A DNA stretch of 64,000 nt, from the NCBI GenBank assembly GCA_002786065.1, contig NHNY01000009.1, positions 310,001 to 374,000 of the forward strand. Direction: 5' to 3'. A model generated the notes under the pieces. That model had not been told where the DNA came from. It did no database searches and saw only the letters and a program-made list of their open reading frames with translations. This DNA comes from Microcyclospora pomicola (lineage: Eukaryota > Ascomycota > Dothideomycetes > Capnodiales). The translations under genes were made by a program, and so were the position numbers. Shown one piece after another: positions 24,101 to 36,534 of this stretch (its first letter is position 1; every line of letters begins with the position of its first letter).

Positions 24101-26401
24101 AACCAAGGCTCAGAAGTCTCAACGCTGGTACAAGAAAAGCAACGGACTGCGAGCTCAGCCTGTCCTTGTTGTACGGCAGCTTCTCCCCATTTCCGGATCA
24201 GCCATGAATGTCGTCCCCAGTCTGATGGGCACATCAAGCAGGTCAGAATGACCGCCTCCATCCAGTATTGCTGCGAGACGTAAACTTCAATCGCATCGTT
24301 GTATTCGCCCAAACCAAGCAGGATTGCGACGGCTGGATGAACGTCACCACTCTCCAAAAGTCGCTGCACAAAGGCCTCGCCGACCTTTTTCTGCGAGTCG
24401 GCACCAATCGAACTCAACGCCAGAAGCATCCAATCCGAAGAACTCATGCTTTGAGATCCGATCATAGAAGCCATGTCGTCCGCGGCCATGTCACCAAGCC
24501 ATTTGGTGAGGAGTACGGCGCTCGCTGATCCCGGCTGGTGTCTCGAGAGTTCCTCGCGAATGAGAGATTTGATGTCCTCATTCCAGCCAAACACGACACT
24601 GAGCATCTCCCGCTGCAGCAGTTCCGGCGTTCGTGCTGCAGTGCCATAATGTGGAGTGCGGAAAGATACATCTTGCAGACGCGCCTTCGTGAATGGGAAG
24701 AGATCTTTGTTGTCCGTTCCTTGTGCTTGCTGCATGGTTTGGATGCTCTGAGGAGCCTGCTGACGTACTGACTGTGGCTGTTGATGACTTCTCGACTGAA
24801 ACGACGAAACGGATCTGATAGACATGCTCTCATGATGCGGTCGGGTAGCCGGCCCACCAAACGAAAACTCCGTACCCTCGAAACCGGTAGCGCTCGATGC
24901 GCTCGACGATTCCGGACGATCGTAGAGGTACTTTCGCCCTTTCCGCCTGGAGGAAGCGCCAGATGACCTCGAGCTGACGGAAGTTCCTCGACTTGACACC
25001 GGACTCAGTGGGCCAACTTTGTCACGAAGCTCAGACTCAAGAGCGTCGAGGGAGTCCATCTCTCTCGCAATCTTCTGCATCGGCGACATTCCACCGCCTT
25101 CGTCTGCACTGCTTTCAGTGTCGTAGGTCATTGATAGCGCATGAGGATTCTTTCGTTCCTCGAGGATAGTCGGTGGTGTAGGCGGAGTGTTGGCTGGTAT
25201 GTGCTGCACGCCAGCGACTTGCATTGGAACACTGGTCGGAGTGATGTCGTATTGTTGTACGGTATGATTACGACCCAGAGTGAATAGGGTGGCGGAAGGG
25301 CCATAGACAGCGATACCGCTGACATCGGAAATTGTGGGTATCACATCATAAGTCACTTTTTTGGTTCGCACATCCCAGGATCGGGTCTCTCTGTGCGACT
25401 GTCAGCTTCACGTGATGCGTTGGATTGCGCGACATGCGTGAACTCACCCCTCGCAGTGCTGGACGATGCGACCGCTTTTTGACCAAGCAAACCAACAAGG
25501 ACCAGGCTGCGAATATTCTGCTCGCTGGAGCACTCTGATGATGGTCGGAGGTTCTTGGTGCGCGACTTTCGGTACACTCCATACTCGCAAATCTCCGTCA
25601 GATGTCTGCGTGGCAAGCATGTCGGTTTTTTGCTTAGAAGAAGACGCATGCCAGGCAAGTCCGGTGATTTTCGATGGTGCCCGAGTTGTTGTCAAGGTGT
25701 GGAGGATTGTGAATGATGGTTGTAATGTGGCTATGAGAATTGAGCCGTTCATGTACCTAGATCGATCAGCCAGGTATCTTGTTGTAACATATACTGCATC
25801 ACTCACCCAATGGCGAATGTCCGGCAATCTGCTGAGGGTGCGATTGCAGTCACCGGATCGAAGATTGTTCGCGCAGAGATATGCTCTGATGTGGACGGTT
25901 CGAACAAGATGATGTTTCCTTGCTCGTTTCCTGGGTTGGTGTATTAGCAATGCGCCCACTCTGCCACATCGAACGCAACACCATCTTACCAAAAGCAATG
26001 TTACCATCGCGCATGAAGCTCGCCACGAGCATCTTCTCGTACGCGGAGAAGCGCGCAACCTCCCCACCGGTAAGGATGTCCCATACTATCGCCGTGTTCC
26101 CTGCATCATAACTGACCGCCAATCGCCCCGTCCCTCGTTCACTCGTGTTGTCCACGGCAACCCATAGCACGTCTTCGTGATGCAGGTCGAACCGTCGCTC
26201 GATCGCCAGGGTGTCATGATGCAAGACCAAGATCTGACTGCGGTGCGTATACAAGAAGAAGGAAGCGGTCGCGGCGCATGGCGAGAACTCGAGATCGTTG
26301 TCGGGGGTGAGGGCGATCGGGGGAGGAGTGGGATGTGATGCGTTGGAGTGTTTCGATGTGGACGACCTAGACCGATGTCTCAAGGGCTGGCCGGTGGACA
26401 T
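21118..26401 (-). CDS. Large WD40 protein with alpha-solenoid and disordered tail
   Basis: Four exons on the minus strand, 26401-25990, 25930-25807, 25756-25448 and 25390-21118, give 1705 aa. All introns are GT-AG and each join restores WD40 text, for example AFGNEQGNIILFEPS and IGYMNGSILIA. The N-terminal ~300 residues are a WD40 propeller (VLWVAVDN, AVSYDAGNTAIVWDI, TQTSDGDLRVWSVPK, CEGETRSWDVR). About residues 500-720 form an alpha-helical repeat region (LLESGDVHPAVAILLGLGEY, then DAIEVYVSQQYWMEAVILTC) of the kind seen in ACE1/Gemin5-like solenoids. The rest, about 950 residues, is Ser/Arg/Pro-rich and probably disordered. It contains RRAASRARSSS-type repeats and proline runs. A WD40-plus-solenoid layout suits a coat, scaffold or RNP assembly role, but no named family is assigned. 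An in-frame ATG 21 bp upstream (26422) is possible. Confidence 0.85.
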
Positions 26402-28692
26402 GTTGTCGCGCTGTACTCGCAATGCTGGTCAGTCGGCAGTCTGGGGAACGCTTTGATCATGGCCGTCAATGGCAGGCCCGCGGGATCGATCGAAGGTCAC
26501 GCAGTCGGTCGGCGTCCACAAGGATGGGTTGACAGGAATGGCCCACGCTTTGTAGGAGGGGTTTTCTGGGGATTTCCGACGCACCGCAACATGTGTGCTC
26601 CAGCAGATCCCGGAGGGTGGTACTTGAGTAACTCACCAAGGGTGTGCAGGTAGCTCTCGTGCGCTTTCAGGCCCCACTCGCTGAACCCGGCCGCCGCTGC
26701 AGCAGTAATGCATGTAGCCGCTGGGAAAAGGTACGGATTCGAGGTGCATTCAGCAGCAACAGCAGCAGGCGGAGTACATACGCATGAGCGATGCGGTGCA
26801 GGGGACGTAATCTCGAGGGTCGAGCGAGCGTTGTCAGCGTGAGCCAGTCGAGCGGTTAGAGTCGAGGCGATGGCTGAAGGGCAACGTGATCTCCCGAACA
26901 ATCACCCCGTCGACCCAATGTGGCCGATCGAGGACATGCAGCGGCTAAGCGAAGCGTATGAAAGGCTGGGGGCGCGAGGCCTATGAGCAGCAGACAAGCA
27001 GGCCATGTCGCTCTATTCGCTGCCGGGCAGACCTGCTAAAAGGCCAGTGCCGTAGCCCCGTTCGACTTTAACGACGACCCTGCAGATGCTGCTCGTCCAT
27101 CGGATCGAGTCCGGTCCAGTGTGCTGGCTCGCGCGACGGGCGATGGGCGGGCGTCCACGCTGCTCGTCCGCCGTGTTTCATGGGCGGATGCGTGCTGGCC
27201 TGCGGTGGGCGCTCGTCAGTGCTGCCATAGCGAGCAGACCGCTGGGGATGCAGGCGGGGATGCAGTGGTGCGTCCGCGTGTCGATTGGCCGGCAGGGGAG
27301 GCTCGACCCTTGCGCTGGCCGAAGCCTAAACCCTGTCGGCAGCGCCACTCGTCTGCTGCCCGTCCCTATAGGCATACAGTATACAATTACCACCTCCTCC
27401 ATACGTTGATGATAAGGTATTCTAAGGTACAACACGATCCAGACCCCAGCGTCCTGACAAAGCTTCCTCCCAACGCCAACCCGCGCCCTCACTGGTGTGC
27501 TGATTGCTTGACATGACTACTTCCCCGTCCACGCGGCTGGACAGAACACGATCCGCGTGGAATGTGGATGATGCGGCGGCGGTGGAGGGAAAGGATGGGA
27601 TGGCTGGTGCTGGGCTGCTGCATTTACAAGATATGCACGCAAGCAGCTCGCAACACCACCCCAGCCAACGCTCCGCCAGCGCACGCATCCATCATGGCTC
27701 GTAACCAACGGGCATCCCTGTCGGGGCTTCAACGGCCTGGCAGTATTGTGACGGAATCCGGCAGCAACGACAGTTCATGCCGGAAATTCATGATTGGATG
27801 GAATGCGTTTCATTTTCTCAATTGCCTCAGAGCTAATCGTTGAAGTGGTAAATACGGGAAATGGTATGTGAAAAGGACTCGCTGCAGTATCTTCATCCCA
27901 ACAGTGGAGACAGGTCTAGCCAATTCCTGCTCGACTTTAAGCGCCGATCTGCACGCGACCCGCTCCGATGCTCCCTCGTTCAAACTATCACCTTCGCAGA
28001 TGTGCTTCCACAACCTTCCCTTCCCTTTTGGTGTCGCGAAGGATTCTGTTTCCCCCGGCCCCATCCTGATTCGGCACCATGACGCCGCTGAGATGAAGTC
28101 TGCTTGACCGCTTCTGCGACCTCTTCTTGCGAACCATGCCGCTTGCACCACAGATCCGCAAGTCATCTTCCTCGTGCGTTCGTCACACCAACAGTGGCGC
28201 AATTGGGCCGAACCCAACGGCCTTCTGCACGAGCGTTTGGGGGGCCGGTCACGGTTTCATGAATAATTGTGATGAAATGTGCCCTCGGCCGTCTTGGCCG
28301 GTGCATCCCCAGATTTACTCGTCAAGGGTCTTGAACATCTCAATCATTGCAGATGTAGAGATGACTGTGTCCGGTTACGGCGGCTTGCGTGCTGCGGCCG
28401 GGCTCGTTGACGGTGCGCAATCGGAGACACGGCCAGGTCCGATAGACCACATGACACCGCATCACGTTCGCCGACAAGCATCGAACATCTGGAGCACACG
28501 GCACCGAACGCGGGAGTTCATGGTAGCTCAAAGCGTGGGTGTGCTCGATCGTTGGAGACTCCCTGGTCGATGGTAGACGGGCAATACTGACGTCGTCCTA
28601 CTGGCGCAAGTCACAACAACAGTCCTTAGGTAAGCTTTGATAATGCATGCTGCATAGGCCTGGTCATCCAGACCCACGCACACTTCTGCTTC
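26402..28692. other. Intergenic, no gene recognised
   Basis: 2.3 kb. Its left end is the WD40 gene promoter and 5' leader, GC-rich. Overlapping ORFs on both strands between 27086 and 28576 show no domain, consistent frame or splice support. The right end lies beyond the 3' end of the small DEDLF protein gene. Confidence 0.5.
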
Positions 28693-29094
28693 TCACTTGG
28701 CAGACTTGCTGTTCTTCTTGATCGACTTCTTCGGAGCGCTTCGTCGACGAGACTCCGAGACGACGGGTGGCAGCAGTGGACGCGCCAACCAAGCTTCAGC
28801 GGATCGTGGGGGCGGCGGTGGCTCGCTCAGATACGGCTCATCTTCGTCGCCACCGAACAGGTCTTCGTCGCTGATGTAGGCGCTCGGGACATCGCTGCTT
28901 TGTCGACGAAAGACGGCAGACGAGAAGCTCATCTTGCGCGAGGAGGCAGCGTGCGGAATCTCTCCCCAGGTCGAGGTGGTCGATGTCGCCGATCCAATCT
29001 TCATGGGTGAAGAGGTGGACGACGCGGCGGAGAAGGGTGCGCTCATGATGGGCGTCGGTTGTGAGGACGCGTTGTTCGTAATGTAACGTGCCAT
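28693..29094 (-). CDS. Small conserved-looking protein with DEDLF acidic motif
   Basis: An ORF of 133 aa from the ATG at 29094 (MARYITNNASSQPTP). The frame is open for another 72 codons upstream, but that part reads like 5' leader translation, so the downstream Met is preferred. Ser/Thr-rich N-terminal half with TWGEIPHAASSRKMSFSSAVF. Then an acidic SDEDLFGGDEDEPYL segment, a proline run, AEAWLARPLLPP, and a very basic C-terminus (RRRSAPKKSIKKNSKSAK) that could serve as a nuclear signal. No enzyme domain. I believe proteins of this layout are common in filamentous ascomycetes, but I cannot name the family or function. Confidence 0.68.
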   Translation of the reverse strand: MARYITNNASSQPTPIMSAPFSAASSTSSPMKIGSATSTTSTWGEIPHAASSRKMSFSSAVFRRQSSDVPSAYISDEDLFGGDEDEPYLSEPPPPPRSAEAWLARPLLPPVVSESRRRSAPKKSIKKNSKSAK

Positions 29095-32000
29095 TTCTGT
29101 CGTTGTGGCGAGAGTGATGCAACGATGCACTGAGTTGCTGTGATTTAGGTGTTGGTGATGTGATGTTATGGTAAGCCCGGCTAGTGAGGTGTCCAGTCTG
29201 TCCGGTGGTGATGTTGTTGACGTTCGAATGATGCGTGTAGAGACATATATATGGAGTCCTTCGCGTGTGAACAATAGACTGGATCGTGTATTGTCGTTCG
29301 GAGACAACAATAAGAGCGCAGCGACGCGTCGAACAAAGGCCGGGACCGGACGCGGGACAATAGCAACCTTTATGAAAGGGAGTATCGAGCAAGTGTCCAG
29401 GTGATAAGGTCAGATGGTCAGAGCAGGAACTGATGGTAGGTAGAGCAGACCCGCGCCTGACGTGGGAGCGAGGGATGTCGAATGATATAAGGTAGTAAAC
29501 AATGAATCACACTGTACCAGTATGTATATGATCCCGTGGGTTGGTCAGGAATCTCGGGATCAGGAATTGGGAAATGGGGATCCCACACGCTATGTATATG
29601 TAATAAGGTATACCACCTCGCTCCACGACGCGGCGGATGTCACATCAAGTGAGGTACTCAAGGAACCTTCCTTCGCCTTGCACCACCCGGTAAGGGCAAA
29701 TGGCACACCCTTTTCTTTTTCGCCGCCCGGAACCACGATACGACAGAGGCACAGGACCGAACCACGCCAAACGATCTACGCTGCGCCGACCGAGCGATAG
29801 GTGGTGGCGGCCGCGCGGGATCGTTTTCTACCACCAGATCTCTCCCTCTGCGCAGGACCACAAAGGGCCGGCAGCGAAATTGAATTGGATTGGGGGAACG
29901 CAAAGTCCCTACCGGGGAATTTCGGTCAGCTACGGTAACGAGGAGCTGGATGATGACACATGCGGCTTTGGCTGCTGTGGGCTGCTGACGATCGTCGCTG
30001 TAGGGATGAGAGAGGTGAGATGATCGCCGACCGCCACGCCCCGTGGCGATGGAATCTGCTCGACGAGACCTGACTGCCTAGGTAAGGCGTGTTCACATGC
30101 GAGAATGGGGTTGTGAGAACGTGGAGAGCGATGGCGCGCCTTGGACGCTTCCGGCCGAAACAAAGGAGGGATAGGCGCGGTGGAGGCCGGGATGATGATA
30201 GCTTTCTGATTATCGTGACATGAGTAAGGTACCATGAACTGGAGTCATGAACACGCACTTCTTTGCCCGGCTGACACCCACCACATCAAGTCTGACACGA
30301 CCGTACACCCACGCCATCGCACACCGCCTGATCAGCAGCACGGTGAGGTATGTTTCGAATGACAGGATTCGCGCAATGCAACCCACGAACATCAGCCGGA
30401 ACGAAGCACGTCGCATCGTCGTCATCGTCATCGTTCGTCTGCAACCGCTTAGCGGACCGAACGACCTGTCAGATGCCGAATCCCAGTGTATAAGGTACAT
30501 GTAGATTCTGGCAAGTACCTCACGTTCTGGGGAATGGTAATAATGGTGCGATGCGGCCGTATTCGGCGAGATTACCTAGTAACGCTGTTTGTAGCGGGTA
30601 CTTCTGGTATTATTTCCTTTACAGTAATGTTGCGACTTCAAGTCTATTGCCGAGCGTCAAACTTTCTCCTCATTTATGTTCTACCTCTATGCTTTCTGCC
30701 CTTACGGACGAAAGAGGAGAGAATGCCAGGGTCTTCTTGAGTGCAGAAATGCTACAGTATGAATGCTGACAAGGTTGTCGACGATCCTCGCCTCCTCCTC
30801 GCCTTGCGCCATCTACGCGTCGTCGATCACGAATGCAGGGACTTTGCTGCAACGGGGATTTGGGGTCGGATCTCGCAGGACCGAAGTGGCAGTCTCGCAC
30901 AGAGACGCCGAAAACGTGTCTTGCTTGGATGATCTGCGAGGAATGGAGCTGCATCCTCGCACGACAGGTCTCCCATACAGTATCGATGTAACAGTGCGGT
31001 ACTCCGGGAATGGTCCGTGATTCCTCATGAAGTATGCCTGTCATCACCGGTCAGCGATACTGATGCGCCGATGGTACGCACTCATTCGACGGCATCAGCA
31101 CCGCATGGTCATTCGTTTCCATACCGTACATACGGAAAATAATTCTACCAGGGCGGAGGCTGGATCTGGAAGAAAGAATTCGTTCTCGGTGAACCATATC
31201 TTAAAAAACTTCTTTCCCCTCACGCTGATTTCCGCTCCTCTCGTGTCTCGGATCCCGGGTCGTGTTTGATTATTCCCTAAGGTAGATAGAATTATCTCGA
31301 CTTCAGCCCAACCGCGGCTCCGAGAAACTCCCCGCTCTCCTCGACCTGGGCACTGGGACAGCATATTTCACTACTTCGTGTCAAAGCCAGTCCCGGTTCC
31401 AGCACCTCGGGGCATGGTACGCTCATGTCTTGTGTCGCCGCCTGCGCCTTTGTGTGGCTGTGTTCAGGTCCCGAGGGTCGGTGGTAGAAGACTTAGCACT
31501 GTATGATCTGTTTTGTACAGCTCGGTGCCGAATGCGAATGAGTCTCTGCAGCCCCGACATATGTACATCCATGTACCTACATACCTCCATACAGCATGTC
31601 AGTCGACGGGCTATACAAAGCGCGCCACTCCAAATCCGGCATCGCTGTGACGCTCAGGAACAAAGGACGATGATCCACGTTGCAGCGGATCGTGATGTGC
31701 ATGTCGAGTTCGCTCTCCTTGGACACGTTGTCGCAGAATGGACTGTGCCGTTGCGACGACCATTTTCCTCGCCTGATGATCTTCAGTGTCGCTGATCATA
31801 GTTTCTACATCTGCCATTCTGGCGAATAGGTGTATTTTCGGTGCGTAGGTCATTCGGCATGAGCGCGCGAATCTGAGTTGTAGCATGGACGTGACACTCT
31901 CGTCATGTCCTGCGCCCTTGTTCGGGGGATGATGACGAAAATGCCAAACAGCTTGATTCTTTGTAATGCAAGTCTTTCAACAACGACGGCATACGTCAAA

Positions 32001-32120
32001 GACATGATGAAGCATAAAACTTGTGTCACATTCATAGAGGAACTCGCAGTCTAAAATAAAGCGAGCGCGAAAAGTCCAATAGTCCAACGCTAACACCCGC
32101 ATCTCGCACAGGACAACAGT
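29095..32120. other. Long intergenic region, no gene recognised
   Basis: 3.0 kb between the small protein gene and the 3' end of the GIT1-like gene. Only short, mutually overlapping ORFs. The first ~300 bases should hold the promoter of the small protein. No terminal repeats or transposase-like frames were found. Confidence 0.5.
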
Positions 32121-33864
32121 TCATCGCAGTTTGAACGCAGTTGTCTTGATCTCCTCCTTCAGACTCACGCCAAAGTCGGCTGAATATCCATGCTCCTGAA
32201 GGTATGCGCGGAACCGCGCATCCTCGCTCTCGAGATCGCGCTCGCGGTCTGGGATGAGGAACCAGGCGATCAGACCGCCGACGGCCGCAAACGCCGCGCC
32301 GATCAGGAACACGCCCTGCACGCCTTGCTGGGTGTCGGAGAAGGAGTCCTGGATGGGCGTGAAGACTTGCGTGCCAATGGCCGCACCGGCTTTGCCGACT
32401 GCTGCCGCCAAACCGAGGAAGTGACCGCGCAGGGGAGTGGGGAAGGACTCGGCACCGCAAAGGAATGTCGCGACGCCAGGTCCCATCTCGCCGAGGGCGT
32501 TGAAGATGCCGTAGAGGACGATGAAAAGCGGGAAGACGGACTGGATGGGGTTGAGAGCGCCACCGATGATCTGGATGAGCGCCAGGTTAGCTGGGAAGTA
32601 GGGATGTCGATGGTCGATCAGCGAGACTTACAAATCCGAGGATGGCCCAGAGTGCGAAGCCTAGAGTCATGGTCTGCTTGCGTCCGATACGATCCATGAG
32701 CAGCCCACCGACGATGCAGCCGGGGAGGTAGAAGCAGTTGACGGCTGTGCCGAGGCCGATATTTTGCACAAGTGTGCCTTGGGGATTGAGCTGGGTAATG
32801 ATGGTTGAGGAGAATATTCCGAAGGGGTAGGTCACTGCGAAGCCAGGTTAGCTGAGCTCACATTAAACCAGCCCTTACCGTTCTCTGAGACTTACCGAAG
32901 TCATACATGAACCACGCGAGACTCGTGCCCAACATCGGCTTCCAATAGCGCTTCAGCACAAGCCAGTACGGGAATTCTTTCATCGCGTGTTTGCGGTACT
33001 GCGTCGAGTCGATCATGCGGATCCGGAAGAAGAACAACGTCAGCGGAAGAACAATGCCCAAGCCGAAGCAGATCCTCCAGACGCCCTCGGAGATGTTGTA
33101 ATTGTACGCCGCGAGCACGATGAGCGCAACGATACCCGCGCCCACGAATCCCAAGTCGATGGAGAAATCTGTGGCGAGCGCAACAAGGATTCCACGTCGT
33201 CGGCGCACATATTCGCTTTCGTCTGAGGCTTCAGCCGAACCGGTAGCGCTGGTTGTTGAGTATCAGTAATGACAAAGGATGCTCGCAGATGTCGTGAACG
33301 AGAGCTCACCAAACAGGATACTCTCCACCGGCGCCGAAGCCTGCCAGGCCGCGCGCAATGATCATCATCCAGAACATGCCGAGTTGAGAGGTGCCATGAG
33401 CCGCAGTCGCGAGAACGATACCGAGGATCAGGAAGAGCGTCGCAAGGACGATTCCCATCCGACGACCGACTCTGTCAATCAGAAAGCCGAAGAACAACAT
33501 CCCAAAGATCTCTCCGATCAGGTAGGAGTTGGACAGCCGTGTCTTGATGATCTTGGACATGCCGTCCTTGTACAACTCGGTGAAGAGTGGCTCCATGTAT
33601 CCGATGATCTGGGCATTGTAGCCGTCACTGTTGAAATTAAAACCATCAGCTTGGAAGAGCGTATATACATATAGGGATGTGACAGCGTGCTCACCTGAAT
33701 AATGCCAAACCAGACACCAGAACCGTCAGCGTCGACGATACCTTGGTGATCTTCTTGATCTGGCGCTCCTCCTCTAGCCCCGAAGAGCCATCAGCCTCAT
33801 GGGACCCGGCCTTGTCGACGACGACCTCGTCCGGGACGAACTTGTTGCTACCAAAGCTCATCAT
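32121..33864 (-). CDS. MFS transporter, GIT1/phosphate-proton symporter-like
   Basis: A 12-TM major facilitator of the group that includes yeast Git1 (glycerophosphoinositol) and phosphate:H+ symporters; the exact substrate is not readable. Five exons, 33864-33695, 33627-33310, 33248-32896, 32834-32632 and 32570-32121, give 497 aa. The first exon has no long ORF of its own in a typical scan, but gives MMSFGSNKFVPDE and, after splicing, ALFSDGYNAQIIGYMEP. Family signatures are GEIFGMLFFGFLIDRVGRRMG and GFGAGGEYPV in the first half, YDFVTYPFGIFSS at a splice join, LLMDRIGRKQTM, and a cytosolic tail after FLIPDRERDLE. It lies beside the metabolite cluster but has no copy of the cluster promoter motif upstream, so I treat it as outside the cluster. 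Confidence 0.88.
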
Positions 33865-35037
33865 TTAGTGAATCCTCGAGTAGAAATAGGTGTGATAGCG
33901 ATGTCTCCACTTCACATTCCACATCCCCTCCTGGAACGACGAGCGTCCATCGACTCATCTATGTACCCTTCTACCCCTGCGCTCCAATGCATTGAACAGA
34001 ATACTCCCTGCTGCCGACCGACATGCCTGCGGCTCTCTGCCCGAGCAAAGCTGCAGACACCGCGGGACGAAGAAGCTCTGTCTAGCTCTCACTCTCCCCG
34101 CCAGTCTCATTCCCCACGTGCGCTGAGCCAGACTACATCTCCAGACGGAGAAACGTCCTACTCGCGGCCGGCGGGAGCGCCACGTGCTGCGAAGACCGCA
34201 CTTCTTACCTTTGCGTCGTCCTAATAATGTTGTGCGAACGCCATCTGCTATACCCATGGCGTTTCAGGAACTAATGTACAGTTGCAGCGCCCTCGAGAAC
34301 TGCGACGATAGGCGCTGGGTAGGCAGAACGTGGAACCGGGCATTGCGCAGAACGTGCGACACGTGGGCGCGTCGTGAGCTCTTATTTACCCGTTCTGGTG
34401 GGGTGAAGGTGCTGATCTCGGGCTGTAGGTGGGAGTCTCAGAGTTGTTGAACAGTCGGAATAGCGGCGATGTTGGTCGGGGAGAAGACCGAAGTGCACAA
34501 TGCTGCTGTGTCCGGGAAAGATGGAGAATGTGTTTTGCGTGGTGGAGAGCGGGTGTGTGAAAGGTTTGTAAGGATGCGTCCGCAGGCAACGACCCTTCCC
34601 ACGGTACAGTCAAGGGAAGCTACAGACGATGTAGATGAGTGAATGACATGGATCTCCGTAACGTAAGCAGCTACTCGACGAACATCTCTGGCGATGGACA
34701 TCTAAAGCTATCTATCCATGCTTTTCGTAGCGCTGGTCGGCCGTGATTCAGCCGGAGGCGCCGACTCCCAGATCACTCCAATCCGAACCCACGACGCCTT
34801 GCGATCAGTGTGTGTGTATCTGCAGGGGAGGAATATATCATCGTGACCGTCTCGAATTCATTGAGCGGGATGTATAAGGTAAGTCTACATAAACCCTCAT
34901 TAGGGTGTTGGTCTTTTGTGTTGAGTTCCCGACACTGCTCCCGACCAGCAACCAGAGGGGAAGATATTTTCACGACACAAGCATCTATCCTGACTCCCAA
35001 ACGCCAGGAAAAGTAAAGTCAGGACCCATATCATGTC
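33865..35037. other. Intergenic, promoter of the GIT1-like gene
   Basis: 1.2 kb. Nothing coding is supported. It contains GGCGCCGAC at about 34757, a partial match (last bases differ) to the cluster promoter 9-mer. Confidence 0.5.
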
Positions 35038-36534
35038 TCAAATATTCGCACTTTGCAACAACCTGCGCATCCTCGCCAGCGTGCGGGCCGCAGAGTCCTC
35101 CTGACTTTGTACCGCGCGGACGGCACCGGCGCTGGCCTCGTCGAGAGGTGCGCTGCGACCAGCCCATTGATCTATGTGCGCCAGGGGAAGGTCCTGTGCT
35201 GGTACGGACTGCATGGCAAGAGCGTGCTTGGCATGGTCGTCCAGCCATACCGTCAGAGCGCGCAGCCGTGTCAGGATCTGCTCGCAGAACTCGAGGATCA
35301 GCGAGAGTTGAAAGGTCGGTGAGGAACCAAAGGTCAGTGATGATCCGGCATCTAGCCGCGGCAGATGGACGTCGATCGATGGCCGAGGCGCCTTGCGGTC
35401 ATTGAGCCAAGTCTCCACGAGACACGCGGTCTTTTCTACGACTTCGAGCAGACGCACGCGGCATGATAGGAGCAGAAATTTGGAGCCGGCATCAAAGGGC
35501 GCTTGCCAGCTCGACAGCACGGGCGGAGAGGGGTTTTCAATGGAAGAGGATGGACAATATGTCTCGCCCTTCTCGACGACGAGGTAGGCTTTCGCTTTGG
35601 CCAGGGTGACGAGGAATTGTTCAGTGGTGGAGAAGATATGGTCGACTGGGAAAGCATTATCTTCCAAATCGTTGCCGGTCGTGGTAGAATCGCTGCCTCG
35701 CCTGGCCACTGGCATTGCTTGGCTTTGCTGGTACAGCACACCGCTCAATCGTGTCAACGAGTTGAGCCAGTCGAAGACTGAAGGTTCTTTTCTGCTGTTC
35801 TCGAGCTTCGTCATTGAGACTTGTGTTTTGTTGAGAGCAAAGGACTGCTCGGCGAAGCCTTGCGATGACCAGTCATCGAGCCGTGGTGGTGACAGCATCA
35901 ACCCTCGTTGATCCGCTGCGGCCTGGTCTACTTCACCGATCAACATATCCTCAACAGGGTGCACTTCCTGGCCGACTCCTTCCAGCATCGTGTGATATGT
36001 CGTGTCGAATAAAGCCGGAGACGGAATAACACCCTCCGGCTGCGTACTGGGCTGACTAAACAGCCCATCGAGATCAATGACCGGCTCAAACTCCAAGGTC
36101 TCGGAGCCGAAGATGTCAAGGTGAGTAAAAGCATCCGTCTGCCTTCTCGGCCGTACATTGTGTTGGTGGAAGAGTGGTTTCGGCGGAATGTGTCGCGGAT
36201 ATGGCAGCTTAGGGGATGGAGACAGCTGTGAATATTTCCGCTTGCGACTGCTGAGATTCGTACCACCTTGACCATCAGACGTATTGCCGGAAGAGTTGTC
36301 TTCGTGAATGTCGTCTCTCGCAGTTGCTGAAGTTGGACAACTGGCGACTGGTGGTTCCGTAGATGACATTGTACTCGAGGTCTGTCTCCTTTTCCCAGCA
36401 AACGGAGTGCTTTCGCATGCCACATTGGCCCGAGAACATCGTATACATGGGCCATTCTCCTCCGAGCGCTTGCAACTCAGCTTTTGTGTATGACAGCGAT
36501 CGCACGCTGTCCGGTTCTTGGGAAGGCTGTCCAT
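35038..36534 (-). CDS. Zn2Cys6 transcription factor, candidate cluster regulator
   Basis: A fungal binuclear zinc cluster activator, single exon, 498 aa. The zinc cluster is at residues 11-40: C11-x2-C14-x6-C21-x8-C30-x2-C33-x6-C40 (core CDRCHTQKLSC). A basic linker follows with AGKRRQTSS and SSRKRKYSQ. The C-terminal part holds a helical region (about 300-480) of the aflatoxin-regulator (AflR) C-terminal type: LLLSCRVRLLEVVEKTACLVE and LILEFCEQILTRLRALTVWL. That C-terminal type is common in regulators of polyketide clusters. It is the nearest regulator to the PKS-NRPS genes, 1.5 kb from the first hydrolase, so pathway control is a reasonable inference. Confidence 0.88.
   Translation of the reverse strand: MDSLPKNRTACDRCHTQKLSCKRSEENGPCIRCSRANVACESTPFAGKRRQTSSTMSSTEPPVASCPTSATARDDIHEDNSSGNTSDGQGGTNLSSRKRKYSQLSPSPKLPYPRHIPPKPLFHQHNVRPRRQTDAFTHLDIFGSETLEFEPVIDLDGLFSQPSTQPEGVIPSPALFDTTYHTMLEGVGQEVHPVEDMLIGEVDQAAADQRGLMLSPPRLDDWSSQGFAEQSFALNKTQVSMTKLENSRKEPSVFDWLNSLTRLSGVLYQQSQAMPVARRGSDSTTTGNDLEDNAFPVDHIFSTTEQFLVTLAKAKAYLVVEKGETYCPSSSIENPSPPVLSSWQAPFDAGSKFLLLSCRVRLLEVVEKTACLVETWLNDRKAPRPSIDVHLPRLDAGSSLTFGSSPTFQLSLILEFCEQILTRLRALTVWLDDHAKHALAMQSVPAQDLPLAHIDQWAGRSAPLDEASAGAVRAVQSQEDSAARTLARMRRLLQSANI

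Noticed and set aside
27086-28576. Several ORFs of 90-149 codons on both strands
   Set aside because: They overlap each other in many frames, lack conserved motifs and have no consistent splice sites.
30901-30909. ACGCCGAAA, near match to the cluster motif
   Set aside because: It differs at the last base, is isolated, and lies far from the cluster.
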